Both the position numbers and the translations under genes were made by a program. Below are positions 13,254 to 24,355 of a stretch of DNA of 64,000 nt, piece by piece. Under the pieces are notes generated by a model. The model worked only from the letters and a program-made list of their open reading frames with translations. It ran no database searches and had not been told where the DNA came from. Positions within the stretch are counted from its first letter, which is position 1, and each line of letters opens with the position of its first letter. The stretch lies in assembly GCF_022201045.2 (NCBI RefSeq), contig NC_068559.1, forward strand, positions 28,341,501 to 28,405,500, in the 5' to 3' direction. The DNA is from Citrus sinensis (taxonomy: Eukaryota; Streptophyta; Magnoliopsida; Sapindales; Rutaceae).

Positions 13254-14676
13254 TCATTCATTTACTCCAGCCTTTTGCTTCAGCATTGAAATGAAGTTCT
13301 CCCTCTCCTCCGGTGACATTCCCTCTGCAGAACAGTCTCCTACTCCCCACTCTGCCCCACGCAAGCAGTATTTGTTCTCAATTTCTTGCCGGTTCCTGAA
13401 ATTTTCAATGATTCTGTAGCATTACCATTTATTCCCTTGTATCATATGTATGCATGATCAACATAAAAATTTTCTTCTAACTTGTAAATTAACAAATAAC
13501 ATGAAACCCCTTCAACAGTATAGCCTCACTGAGCATTATTAATGCTTGGCTTATATATAACTCTTAAGAAATTTTTCAACTATCTAAACTATAGATTTGC
13601 AAGGCTTAATTCACATTTGGAGCTGTCGAAAAATAATCCAATTGAGTCGAACATAACCAAGAATTTACCTATCTTTGTTCTCCTTGGATTTCTCTAGAAG
13701 CTTCTTTAGTAAGGGAGATTCTTTAAATCTTGCATCAAATTCGGCGTACTTCTTCTGGTTTTCTTCTGCAAAAAGAAAGCTGTTATATCACATCAAGCCA
13801 TGAAATGAGAGTAAAAATAACAAGACTACAAGTAAGAGATCAAACCATTGAATCGATTAAGAAATTCGATCTGAGGCAACTCAGGACCGGGTACTGATTC
13901 AATTCCGGAGAATCCAGATAAAAAACCCGCTTTAGCTGAAAAGCTCATAAGCTTACATGATCAGTTATATACTAAACTGAATGTTAATTGCTTAGAATTT
14001 CAGTTACACACATATAATTAAACAAAGTCCCCAAGACGAGCATCAATAGCTAATGAATCACTTCCATCAGACCGCCTAACTACAGAAGCGGATATTCCGA
14101 AGAGCAAAACTGAAAATTTAGTAAAGCAAGTGAGCTGGGCATGCGGCAACTCATATCGCTTGCTATATCATCAACTTTGAAATTTTAACTTCCGACGATA
14201 CTGCTTAACAAGGGGAATAAAATGATAGATGAATGAAGAATTTTGTATAAATTAAATGAAATGCTGTAACAGATGCTACGATAATAATGCGTCAATTCAA
14301 AGAAAGGGATAGCCCAATTGGCTTGGTTCTTGCTGCAGCAGCAAGAGTTCAAGAGATTGATTCCCATCGCACCGTCGCACGTGACATATAATTGATGAGA
14401 ACCCACTTAAGTGGAGTTACGTATTAGAAAAAGAAAAAAAAAATCTTTTTTACCTGGGACTGGAGAGAGAAGAACGGTAGCTGAGGCAGCCAAAGGAACA
14501 ACAGCTTTGTGAATGACACGCTGAAAAGATAAAGAAGATGAAGAAGACAGAGAAGATTCAGAAAAATGTGTGTGTTTTTTATTACACCCAGATGGTATTA
14601 TCGCGTGGAGGTTGTTTGGGTTTCCACAAACAGTGAAATTGGCGGACAAGAGAGGCGAAAATGAGGAGGAAACCAT
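13254..14676 (-). CDS. Small plastid-targeted protein of unknown function, possibly PsaN-like; 4 exons
   Basis: Minus-strand exons are 14676-14454, 13935-13846, 13765-13669 and 13395-13254, totalling 552 bp (183 residues) with consistent phases. Residues 1-75 are rich in serine and basic residues and end in a hydrophobic stretch, VVPLAASATVLLSPVP, followed by AKAGF. This looks like a bipartite stromal plus thylakoid-transfer signal. The remaining roughly 108 residues are hydrophilic, contain a helical stretch rich in Lys and Glu (LLKKLLEKSKENKDRNRQE) and two conserved-looking cysteines in NKYCLRGAEWGVGDCS. The LLEKSKENK segment faintly recalls the PsaN family of photosystem I lumenal subunits, but I cannot confirm this. 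An unrelated thylakoid-lumen protein of unknown function is equally possible. The gene structure is well supported; function is open. Confidence 0.8.
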
Positions 14677-15323
14677 GGTTCTCTTCTCTCCTAACTCGAG
14701 GAGAGACAGAGATGATAGGGAGGGAAAGAACCTACGGACGGTCCATATTATATCAACTGAAATTCGATAAGATGCAGTCGTGGCATCATATCACTGGGCT
14801 CCACGTAATTCAACTAAATGGCATCATATCATCCGTCCGATAAATTTTATGAATTACAATTAATTAATCGTTTACAGTTAAATTTAATATAATTATTACT
14901 TATTTTTTAAAATAAATAAATATATATTATAATATTATTTATTTATTATATAACTGAAGTTGTACTTTAAATATATTCTAAAATTTCTGCATCTTTCAAT
15001 GTTATAAACAAATTCATTCAACAATTATCTACCAGTACTGGTCAACCAGGATTGATTTAGGCCAACTACGACAACTCCACAAGCTTCATTTACAAAGATA
15101 AATAAAAAAGGATAATTGCCATAAGTAGTAGAATAAGCTTATCACAAATCAAACCATTCTAAATTGGGATCATAATTCATACATAGATAATTATTTTATT
15201 TTCAATCTTGCATTGACACATAATGATACACAATCTACATATCAAAAATCAAAGCAAGCAGGATAGGAAAGCTAGAATTCAGTTTTGAATAAAACTGAAG
15301 CCAAAAACATTCAATTTTTCATT
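14677..15323. other. Intergenic, AT-rich
   Basis: This holds the promoter of the small plastid protein gene and the 3' flank of the UGT gene, both on the minus strand. It contains the direct repeat GGCATCATATCA at 14782-14793 and 14819-14830. AT content rises sharply at 14850-14990. No gene or transposon boundary is visible. Confidence 0.5.
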
Positions 15324-16742
15324 TTAATGGGTGTTGTTGTTGCACTTCCACTTGTCAATGAGCTCCTTGAATGTTCTCTCGGAGCTTCCACCAACTCCAA
15401 TGGCTTTCCTTGCCTCTTCTTCAATACGTTTAGCTTGCTCTCTCAGAAAGTCGTTTGCCATCAAATCTTTAATTTTCAAACCAATTTCATCTCCTTTCGC
15501 CCTCAGCTCTGTACCCCAACCCCAGCTCCTGACCCACATCCCCAACCCAGCTCTCTCCACTGCCTCTGCATTGATCTTCTGATCCCCAAAATGCGGCCAA
15601 ACTAACAGAGGCACCCCGTGCCGTGCAGCCTCAACCAGTGAGTTCCAACCGCCATGAGAAACGAATCCACCGACAGCCCTGTGACTCAGTACCTTATCTT
15701 GATCCACCCAATTCTTTACCACCAACCCCTGATCTTTGATCTTCTCCGTGAGTTCATGACCAAGCACATTTTTTAAGCTTTCCTCATCTTCCTTGTCAAC
15801 GATCTTACCTTTCACCACCCACAAAAATCTGCAGCCACTGCTTAGTAACCCATCTCCCAGCTCCTTCGTTTGCTCCATTGACAAGGCCAATCGACTGCCA
15901 AAACTGACATACACTACCGACCCTTCTGGTTGATCATCGAGCCACTTCAGAATCAGAGATGTACTAGGGTCGTCTCTTTTTTCAAACTCACAAGGCAAAA
16001 GAGGTCCAACGGCGTACACCGGGGGAAGTCCAGCAACAACTCTTCTTCCATTAAGTGCAACCAGAGTGTCTGCTTCTAATGCATCAAAGCTGTTGATCAA
16101 CACACCATTCGATTTTACGAAACTATTACCATTTTCAAGGAATGAAGTTGCAAATAGACTCTTAGAATCCATAACCGCCGGAGGGACTGATGATAAGGGT
16201 ATTGGAGGAAGGCCTGGAATTTCAATAAAATCATCATCAAATTCAACAGAACCAGAGCTGGTTGATTTGGATGCAACAATGGCAGGAAAAGACGCGGTAA
16301 GAGAAAACATCTTGGCAGATGCTGTGAAAAGGACGTAGTTTGGGAGATGTAAATTTATGGTAACAGGAAGAACGGCGGAGATCAGAGTCACATCTGTGAT
16401 GAGAGCAGAGAGCGGGGGAGAAAGCAGAGGAGCAAGAAGGTGAGCTGAGCGGCGAATGGCTTCCCACCGGAGCAAGAAAGGGTCAGTAGCGTTGGCTGAA
16501 TTGGGATCAAAAGGGAGGAGATGAAACCGCTTTTCGGTGACCTGAGGATAAGCCGATAGAAAGTGAGAAACATGTTGAGTCTCAGCAAGTGAGACAGTGG
16601 GGTAAGTGGTTATTAAGGTGACGCGACAGTGATGCTGAACAAGCGATGCAGCAAGTCGAAGAAAGGGCGTTAGATGGCCCATGCCAGCACTTGGGATGAG
16701 AGCTACATGAGGATGGGAATCAAAGCCGCCGGAATCTGACAT
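15324..16742 (-). CDS. UGT708G: Flavonoid C-glycosyltransferase, UGT708G family (CuCGT/FcCGT-type), intronless
   Basis: A single exon encodes 472 residues from the ATG at 16740-16742 ([20 protein letters not shown]). An in-frame ATG 60 bp further upstream would add 20 residues, but the shorter start matches the citrus proteins I recall. The GT-B fold signature is complete: the N-terminal SAGMGHLTP carries the catalytic His at residue 23, and the 44-residue PSPG box spans residues 345-388, starting [16 protein letters not shown] and ending with HFGDQ, where Gln is typical for UDP-glucose users. The sequence agrees with CuCGT/FcCGT of Citrus, which add two C-glucosyl groups to 2-hydroxyflavanones and phloretin to make di-C-glucosyl flavonoids such as vicenin-2. 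The enzyme acts in the cytosol. A decayed tandem copy lies 2.5 kb upstream of it. Family identity is secure; substrate range is inferred from the near match I remember. Confidence 0.95.
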   Translation of the reverse strand: MSDSGGFDSHPHVALIPSAGMGHLTPFLRLAASLVQHHCRVTLITTYPTVSLAETQHVSHFLSAYPQVTEKRFHLLPFDPNSANATDPFLLRWEAIRRSAHLLAPLLSPPLSALITDVTLISAVLPVTINLHLPNYVLFTASAKMFSLTASFPAIVASKSTSSGSVEFDDDFIEIPGLPPIPLSSVPPAVMDSKSLFATSFLENGNSFVKSNGVLINSFDALEADTLVALNGRRVVAGLPPVYAVGPLLPCEFEKRDDPSTSLILKWLDDQPEGSVVYVSFGSRLALSMEQTKELGDGLLSSGCRFLWVVKGKIVDKEDEESLKNVLGHELTEKIKDQGLVVKNWVDQDKVLSHRAVGGFVSHGGWNSLVEAARHGVPLLVWPHFGDQKINAEAVERAGLGMWVRSWGWGTELRAKGDEIGLKIKDLMANDFLREQAKRIEEEARKAIGVGGSSERTFKELIDKWKCNNNTH

Positions 16743-17132
16743 GCTTGAATCTTGATCTGGCACAACAAGTACGTTACACTCAAAGCCTCGATGCGTGTTC
16801 AAGCCTTCAAGCGATGGAGGTCAAAGCTCTGTCTCCCTCTCCTTCGCATATAAGTAATAAACGTGGATCTGGCTGTGCGCCTGTGCCGTGTGAATCCAGT
16901 TGAGTCCTGATTTGTCATTTTTCATTTTCCTTTTTCTTTTTACTATTTTCAAACTGGAATTTCCCCAGTTATGTAAGTTGGGTACAGCTATGGTCCGGTC
17001 ATTAAATTCAATTATGAAAACTACTGTAGACTGATTAAATGGCTGGATCTACTGTGTACCATAGTTTTGTCCAGTTATATAATGTAACCAGCCTTCGAAA
17101 TGTGGTCAACCAACCTTTGCAGCCAACCAACG

Positions 17133-17143
17133 ACCCTACCTAC
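17133..17143. repeat. SINE target-site duplication, left copy
   Basis: ACCCTACCTAC, identical to the right copy at 17470-17480. The match may extend two further bases with one mismatch. Confidence 0.8.
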
Positions 17144-17469
17144 CAATCACTTGGGCTTAGCCCAAGTGGCTAGAGCTACCCCCTACAAATGTGAGGGAAG
17201 TGGTTCGAGCCTCCGTAGACGTATTATAGGAGTTTAATTTAAATGTTATTTTTTGGAGTCTTAGATCTTGAGTGAAGGCGGTCTTTCTCCCAGACTGGGA
17301 GTTAACGTCCCTCGAATATTTGAGAGGGTAAAAAATCTGAGCAGTGTCATATCAACATTGATATCAACAGGTCTCAGTATATATATATATAATTGTACAT
17401 ATCAATTATACTCTCATGTAATATGAGTTGTAATTTGAGTAATAGTCTCATGTCATAAAAAAAAAAACT
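17144..17469 (+). mobile_element. tRNA-derived SINE with 11-bp target-site duplication
   Basis: The element starts with a tRNA-like head containing an A-box-like AGCCCAAGTGGCTAGAGC (17160-17177) and a B box GTGGTTCGAGCC about 30 bases downstream. This is followed by a roughly 230-bp unrelated body and a terminal A run (about 17457-17467). The same 11 bases, ACCCTACCTAC, flank it at 17133-17143 and 17470-17480. An internal pol III promoter, an A tail and a target duplication together define a SINE. Its near-identical flanks suggest a fairly recent insertion. It lies in the intergenic DNA upstream of the C-glycosyltransferase gene. Confidence 0.85.
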
Positions 17470-17480
17470 ACCCTACCTAC
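17470..17480. repeat. SINE target-site duplication, right copy
   Basis: ACCCTACCTAC directly after the A-rich tail, with two bases (CT) between the A run and the duplication. Confidence 0.8.
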
Positions 17481-18289
17481 TAAATTCTTTAAATTTTAGG
17501 TGGACATGTGTAGACTTAGATTGGATGACATGTGCAGGCTTACATTGGATGTAAGGTTAATCACAGAGTAGGTCTTCCGACATGACTTTTGAATTTCTCA
17601 TAAAATCTCTCTTTTAACGAAAATTTTTTCATAAGAAATTAGTTCTTTTTATTTTAAATAAAAATTTAATTAAATACTTAAATAAATTATTTTTCAATAA
17701 TTTTTTTACACTCACCTCATTTCATATTTTATTTTATATTTTAAAAATAATTAAAAATAAATTTTGAGAAACGTTTAAGGATTTACAAATTATGGAAATA
17801 GAAATTATGTAATAAAAATAATAATTTAAGACTTTAGGATTTGTATGCATCTATAAATAAAAAATAATAATACTTTTTTAAGGTGAAACTTAATGACAAG
17901 AAGATTAATAGTAATGTATGGCTTATTATTTTATAAATTAAGATAGAGATATTTTGGGAATAAAAATCAAAAGGGGTGTTACAAGGATTTTTGAGGTTTG
18001 TTGAAAGTTCCACTCTTATCCCAAACCGAACAAAAAAAATTTGGACTGAACCAAACTAATCCAAGTTTTTCACAACTCAACCCAAACCATTTTAATTTAC
18101 TATTTAATTTTGATTTTAGGTTGACTTGGCCTTTGACAAATTCATGTATTATTTAACATGATTAAAATGAAATATTAGTTATGCCATATATTTTAATGTT
18201 TAAACATTAAGTATATAATAAAATTATTTTTTATCAGATAAAGAATTCAGTCACACTAGTAAATTTTGTAACTTAATAGGAGAACCTAA
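17481..18289. other. Intergenic, AT-rich
   Basis: Between the SINE and the Harbinger-like MITE the DNA is about three-quarters A+T with no coding pattern. I see nothing further in it. Confidence 0.5.
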
Positions 18290-18666
18290 GAGCATCTCCA
18301 AAAAAATATTCAAATAAGAATTTATTACTTATTTAAAGAGTCATGTCAATATTTAAAACTAAAAAAAAATACTTCAATTAAGATTCTTTAAATAAGAAAT
18401 TATTCTCTCTCTTCAATTTTATAGAGTTGCTTTCTCTCTCTTCAATTCATATTTTATTATTTTTTATTGGTGAGAGTGAGAAAAGTGCTTTAATTACCAT
18501 TTATTTTTTCTTTAAAAAATATTTATTTGATTAAAGTAATATTAACTTATTTCTATTTGAAAAACTTTTTAGAAAATAACATATTTTTTCACTCTCTTTT
18601 TTACTACATAGGTAAGCAAATAGATATTTAAAAACTAAAATTAATAATACCTTTTGGAGATAGCTT
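18290..18666. mobile_element. PIF/Harbinger-type MITE, 377 bp
   Basis: The left end reads GAGCATCTCCAAAA and the right end, on the other strand, AAGCTATCTCCAAAAG, giving an imperfect terminal inverted repeat of about 15 bp. The trinucleotide TAA flanks it on both sides (18287-18289 and 18667-18669), the TWA target preference of PIF/Harbinger elements. The interior is AT-rich and non-coding, so it would need a transposase from elsewhere. Confidence 0.7.
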
Positions 18667-18687
18667 TAAAATCTTTGAAAGTTGAGG

Positions 18688-18845
18688 AACGTAAATTCGA
18701 GTCTTACCACTAAAAGTTAGTGTTGGAACTTTAATTCTCCTTCTATTAATAGATCAGGATGTTTGTTCGAATTCTACTACCAACAAAAAATTGGTATTGA
18801 GATTTTAATTCTACTCCTATTAATAAGTAAGGGTAATTAGGATTT
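18688..18845. repeat. Imperfect tandem repeat, two units of about 77 bp
   Basis: Two adjacent units share the order TTCGAGTCTTACCACTA / TTCGAATTCTACTACCA, then a GTTGGAACTTTAATTCT / ATTGAGATTTTAATTCT block, then CTATTAATA. Unit 1 runs from about 18688 and unit 2 from about 18767. The TTCGA core resembles a pol III B box, so they might be old SINE fragments, but no A box is seen. Confidence 0.55.
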
Positions 18846-19189
18846 TGATTTCTATGCAATTGATAAGTAGGGATAAATATGAGAACTCCAAAAATATAAA
18901 AAGGGCAAAAAAAAAAGAAAAAAAAAGGGCAGGCGATCCCTCCGATCTCTGATGCTTTTGTTGCTCGTATGGCTTGTTTGGTAACCTGTTCTAAGAGGGT
19001 CTATGCTGAAATAAATATACATGTACTATATCAATTTTTTTTTTTTTTTTAAAAAGCTGTATTATTTTGACCGGCACTCAACCCCCCGGTTTCTGCGGTA
19101 ATAAGCTGTATTATGGTTGTGTAGATTCGGTGATGAGAATTCTATCGGTAATAAATTTGATGTCTACGGACTCCGGTGGGCAATTGTCG

Positions 19190-20184
19190 GTGGGATGGAC
19201 GGAGCTATACTTTCTTATCAACTTTCTTGCCTTTCACTACCCACAAGAATCTACACCCAGTGAGTAATAATCCATTTCCTCGCTCCTTCATTTTCTCCCT
19301 CGACAAGGCAAGTCGACTGCCAAAGCTAACATATATAGCACTGACCCTTATGGTTGATCATCGAGCCAATTCAAACGTGTGCTAGAGTCTCTTTTTCAAA
19401 CTCAAATGGCAAAAGTGGTCTAATGGTGTATAAGGGTGCAAATGCTTCAAATGTGTTGATCAAGATACCATTTGAATACATGAAACTCTGACCACTTTCT
19501 CTTAATGTAGTTGAAAATAGACTACTTAAATCCAGAAGTGCTGGAGGTAATGATTGTATGGGCATTGAAGGACAGCCTGGAATTTCAAGGTCATCGTCAA
19601 ATCGAATGGAACCAGAGCTGGTTTTGGATGCAACAATAGAAGGGAAAGACTCAACAAGTCACCCATTCTTGCATATGAATGAAAAAGATGTAGTTTGGGA
19701 GATGCAAGTTTATGGTAACTGGAAGAACAGAGGATATCAAAGTCACATCAGTGATCACAGCATTAAGGGGAGGAGATACCGAAGAGAGGATAGAAAGAGA
19801 AGGTGAGCAAAGTGGCGAATGGATCCCCACTGCAGGGAAAAAAAGGGTCAAAAGAGTCTGCTGAAGGTGGATCAATAGGGAGGAGATGAAACTGCTTTTC
19901 CCTGACCTGGGGAAAAGCAGATAGGAAGTCAGATAAATATTGAGACTCTGCCAGTAAGACGTCGGATGAGGGGTGATTAGGGTGATATGGCAGTTGTGAC
20001 GAACAAGTGATGCTGCAAGTTGAAGAAAGGGTTTTAGACGAGGAGAGCAACATGGGGATGGAAGCCAAGGCCACCGGAAGTTGACACTCTTGATGCTGCC
20101 AAGATGTGGGTTAGGTAAATCCTGGATGAACCAAGGGAAGGAAGCCAAAGCTCTTTGGTAAGCTCTCCTATTCATGTAAATCAA
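19190..20184 (-). pseudogene. Broken tandem copy of the UGT708 C-glycosyltransferase
   Basis: Translated pieces in more than one minus-strand frame align in order to the intact enzyme at 15324-16742. They cover the N-terminal domain ([34 protein letters not shown]), the mid region ([20 protein letters not shown]), the linker ([29 protein letters not shown]) and the start of the C-terminal domain up to about 19190. The segment carrying the catalytic His ([10 protein letters not shown] in the intact gene) is missing near 20043, about 20 codons around [11 protein letters not shown] are gone, the frame shifts several times, and everything from the region before the PSPG box onward is absent. The copy cannot encode a working transferase. 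It most likely arose by tandem duplication followed by decay and 3' truncation. Confidence 0.92.
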
Positions 20185-20785
20185 TTAATATATGCAGAAG
20201 CAGAAGTTTCACCCTTTTTTTCTTTTTTTTTGTCCCTTCTCCTTACTGACGGTCCCCACTCTCCACCAATCTTGCAAGTTCCAAATGCTGTCCATCACTA
20301 CATCTATCTTAAAAATATAGCATGAATGATGCGACAAGTAATCGCAGGTTGCAACCCAGTTTGGGAACACACAAAAACAAGGATGTAATCAGACAAGGCC
20401 ACTAAAGAAGCAACGCGCAGTGAGCCGAAAAAATATCAATAACAACTAAAATTTCCCTCCAAAACTAAGAGAATTGCAGATCATAGCACAATAAGTCTAG
20501 AATTTAAACAAGACAGTACAGACAAACAGCAAACTTCACCTGCGCAAGGCACCCAGAATTCATATAAAGGTTTTGCCATAACAATGTGAAGGAAGAAAAA
20601 TCCTCTTTCATTGCTTCTTCATAATCTTAAAAAGCTAGGACATTAGCTAAAGTTGAACAATGATTTCTTTGCCTATTTTTCTCCAAAAATTGTTCATGGA
20701 TCTTGTCCTTGCAGTACAATTATTCCTTCAGCATGCACAGCCTGCCACTTACCATTAGCTACACTTTTTGCTACAAACTAAGAAT
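20185..20785. other. Intergenic; 3' flank of the ankyrin gene
   Basis: The last few hundred bases before 20786 probably belong to the 3' UTR of the PSMD10-like gene. The region just upstream of the UGT relic start may be a remnant of its promoter. No other structure was seen. Confidence 0.45.
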
Positions 20786-22153
20786 TCATCCTTCGAGCAT
20801 AGCTTTGGCAGCATCAATCAGTATGGGTCTAAAATCATTTGAAGCCCGACCCAGCACAGTGTAGCCTTCCTTGTCTTCCACATCAACATCCGCTCCATGT
20901 CTTATTAGAAGAAGAGCAACCTGAAAACTAGGAAAGTTAAAAGAAAGAAGAAAACATACAACGATGAAATTTTATCATTAAACAGAGAAAAGCCCTACGG
21001 GTTCCAATCACAACTTATATGAATTTAACAGAGATTACCTCTTTGTTATAGCAAATCACTGCATTCATAAGAGGAGTTTGTCCGGCTTTATCAGTAGCAT
21101 CAACCTCTGCTCCTTCTTCAATTAAGAGTTCACACAATGCTGAATTCCCTGTACTAGCTCCCCGGTGCAATGCTGTGCAACCAACCTGAATGCAATGTGT
21201 ATTACATAATCATATGATGAAACAAAAAAAAATAAAATGAAGGAACATCTAATTACTGATATAAGAAGTTACAAGCCTTGTCCTTGGAGTTAATTTTTGC
21301 ACCACGTGAGATCAGAAGTTCCACAATCTTCAACCATCCCTTGCTGGCAGCATAGTGAAGAGCGGTTCGCCCACCATCATTCTTCAAATTTACATCAGCT
21401 CCTGCTCACAAACAACCCATAATAGCTAAGAAAATATCACAAATCTGAACATTGGTGATGACTGATAATAATTAGAAGTGCTTTAAAACAACCAAATCTG
21501 CTGCTATCTTCATTTCACAACGCTTCGTGTAAGCTAGTGCTTTTTGGGATTTGAAAAAAAAAAAATGTAGTGCATTTTCAAGAAGCACTTCCCAAATTTT
21601 TTTTTAATTATCAATGGAGGAAGGATATCATTATTCACTATCAAATTAATTTCACAGAAAGTGATTGTACTAAAAAAGAAAAAAAAATGCTTTCTAAGAT
21701 ACTACAGCAAACAAACCCTAAATCATGTATAAAAACTATTTCTTTGTTCTAACCTTTGCTTAACAACATTTCCACGATTGTCACATTGCCAATGCTAGCC
21801 GCAGAATGAATCGGAGCCCACCCTTCTTCATCAACAGCGTTTACTACATTCGCCGACTCATCAACACTCAACAATATTTCCACCACCTGATTTTACGGGA
21901 AAAAAAAAAATTACCGTACAAAAAAGAAAAACGAAACTTTTCCGAGTAGAAGAAAAATTAGGTAAGAGTCGGGGACCTCGGGGTGACCACATGAGGCGGC
22001 GACGTGGAGGAGGGTGCGGTCGTCGTCGTTCCGCAAGGAGAGAGATTTTAAGAGCTGCTGTTTTGAGAGGGATTTGAATGTTGAGGAATCTCCAGTTTCG
22101 GCGGCTTTGAAGAGGTCTTTGTCCTTGATTGTTTGATCGATGTCCATGTCCAT
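20786..22153 (-). CDS. Ankyrin-repeat protein, PSMD10/gankyrin/Nas6-like proteasome assembly chaperone; 5 exons
   Basis: Minus-strand exons are 22153-21977, 21886-21754, 21401-21277, 21185-21039 and 20920-20786, totalling 717 bp (238 residues). At least six ankyrin repeats follow one another from about residue 40, with clear phrases such as RTLLHVAASCGHPEV, GWAPIHSAASIGN, GRTALHYAASKGW, GCTALHRGASTGN and AGQTPLMNAVICYN. The C terminus is RPILIDAAKAMLEG. This is the layout of Arabidopsis At2g03430 and of gankyrin/Nas6, which bind the Rpt3 ATPase during assembly of the 19S regulatory particle. Intron 3 must use a GC donor: exon 3 ends in GAC AAG followed by GCTTGT, and only this junction keeps the family sequence DKVGCTALH. 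The start ATG at 22153 gives MDMDIDQTIKDKDLF. A role in proteasome assembly is inferred from the family. Confidence 0.93.
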
Positions 22154-23610
22154 ACCGGAATTGTACTGTCAATTTGCCGAGAATTAGAGTTTTGACGGTG
22201 TGATTTGGTCCAGCGGCGAGCTAGTTGCAAGTCGAAAGCGGTGCGCAATGGTATGGTGCGGTTCGGTTGTGTCCGGTTCTCACCCGGTGCGCGGTTCGTC
22301 ACTTTACTCCTTGAAGAAGTATGCACATGTTCTCGGAATATACCTCTCTTTTCACTTAATTTTCAATTAGAGCACATCTCGAAATAAGCTTCAATTAAAT
22401 TATATCTAAGCCAGTCCCCAATTTAATTACTCTACAACACAGATAACGGTACAATAAATACAGTTACATAATCGGTCAATCTTTTAGTTTACTAGATTAA
22501 GCTAGCTCTTCTGACTAATATAAATACAGATCTATCAATCTATTGTAGTTTGATATATATTTTTTTTTCTTTTTAAGTCTAGAAACAATTAGCCCATAAG
22601 CCATATAAAAAGATCAGAACCTATCAAAACCACCATCAATCAAAATCTAAGTGAAGAGAAATCATCATAGGTTTTAGATTTAGATGGACATGTATTTTGT
22701 AAAAGGAGGGAAGACAATCAAAAGCCTAAAATACAAAATAAAATAAGCATTCCATTGGAATGAAAGGGTTAGGTAGAGAAAAACTTGTAATGTAATGATA
22801 TTCAAAACAAAATAATAATAATAATAATCTCATTTATATAATGGATATCGTTTTCCAATTTGTGGAATTGATTAATTTTGATTTTTTTTTTTGAAGGATG
22901 AATTTTTGGTACCTCATGCATCCTTATTTGACTCTAACTTACTAGTAAAAAAGGATTTACTTAAGGAAAAAAAAAACCCAATAAAAAGATAATGAAAATT
23001 TTCAAACATCCACCGCGTAAATGTATTCAAGTTGCGTGTGCAACATGATGATGGGGACATCGAGACTGTTTATTTCTTCTCCTTACATTTCATGGCTTTC
23101 CACAGAATTATGGGGAAATTGAAATGAATTATTTGCAACCAGAGCATAACTTGCCGCATCCCTTCGGCCACGTAATGCTTCATTACTCGATTATGCCGTG
23201 ACAGACGTACGCACTACACGACGAACTGCGTCGACCTTCGCGCAATTTCCCTGAAACATGCAAGATAGAAAGCGTATGCATGTTATCAGGTAAAATTAAA
23301 GATTGAATCAGAAGCAGCGAATGTTAGAGCAATTGAGTAACTTGATGACACGTGCTGATTGACAATTGAATTCCCAAAGGGGTGACCTGAGAACACAAGG
23401 TGCGTTGGCCACATACAATCTTTTTGATTTAATGTATGGCAGGAGCAGGCAGCAGCAATGCAAATCAAATTTAAGCCAACGCCACCCTCTGTTCTCAGGT
23501 TCACTCCTCTGGGGTTTCACATCTGTTGCATTATGCAGCCATAATATATATCTTAATGGTTCACAAAATGATGGGTGGTCGACTTCATCTCTCTCCTTTT
23601 ATAACCCTAC

Positions 23611-23643
<33 letters not shown>

Positions 23644-24355
23644 CGCGCGCGCAAACTCATGACACAATGTGGTCATAATATCAACATCTTATATGTACAG
23701 ATATATATATGAGCAATTAATATAGAATAGAATGTCGTCATCTTGCATACAACGTGGGCCAATTGAAATACATACCCAAATCCAATAAAATTATGTCATA
23801 GCTTTTCTATGTAAAGTAATATATCCAAATGAATCAATCGCCCAGCTCCAGGTCACTGTTTATTGTGATGTTCTTCAAATCATACTTTGCCGCGTGAATT
23901 GGGAGGGCGCCTCATATGCGGCAACCATGCACGTTCAGATTTTTTACCCCATTATATCCACACCGCAGCTTTTGTGTGACATTACAAATTACAATTACCC
24001 AGCAAAAGTGAGGACATTGAAAAAAAAAAATATCTGCAGATGGACGGTGGAGGAGCCACACAAAAATATGTGGCCAATGCGAGTTCCAGTTTCCATTGTC
24101 TTCCAGATGCATAAAGAGTCATGAAAAAATATCAACAAAGTCAATTACCGACACCGGCAGCAAAAGAAAGCCATCGCTGTCCATTTATTAGCTAACCGTT
24201 AATAACAACCGCCACCTGTCTTCAATTATTGCTTGATCTTTTGGCAGCAAATGCAATTACACTTTCAAAGATAAATATCATTAAGGCTAGCCTATGCTTG
24301 ATCAGTTCTCTGAATCTCTCAATTTTCTTCTCTTGCATATTTTCTGAAACAAAGC
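22154..24355. other. Intergenic: divergent upstream region of the ankyrin and nodulin-related genes
   Basis: The ankyrin gene (minus) and the NRP gene (plus) diverge here. The first 170 bases are GC-richer and likely contain the ankyrin gene leader. An ACGT-core G-box-like GACACGTGCT occurs at 23346-23355 and could serve ABA or stress control of the NRP gene, as is common for that family, but this is only a motif match. A compound microsatellite lies at 23610-23652. No additional gene is supported. Confidence 0.45.
23610..23652. repeat. Compound dinucleotide microsatellite (AT)n(AC)n(GC)n
   Basis: An AT run of about 25 bases passes directly into AC and then GC dinucleotides. The three adjoining alternating purine-pyrimidine blocks would favour Z-DNA. 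It lies about 700 bp upstream of the NRP gene. Confidence 0.9.

Noticed and set aside
14185-14406. 73-codon minus-strand frame ending just before the plastid protein's first exon
   Set aside because: It lies within intron 1 of the plastid protein gene and has no domain or signal.
16066-16338. 90-codon plus-strand frame
   Set aside because: It is the antisense shadow of the C-glycosyltransferase coding sequence.
21450-21740. AGAAGTGCTTT / AAGAAGCACTTC pairing in intron 2 of the ankyrin gene, like the ends of a small hAT MITE
   Set aside because: The matching ends are short and no target duplication could be seen, so the element could not be delimited.
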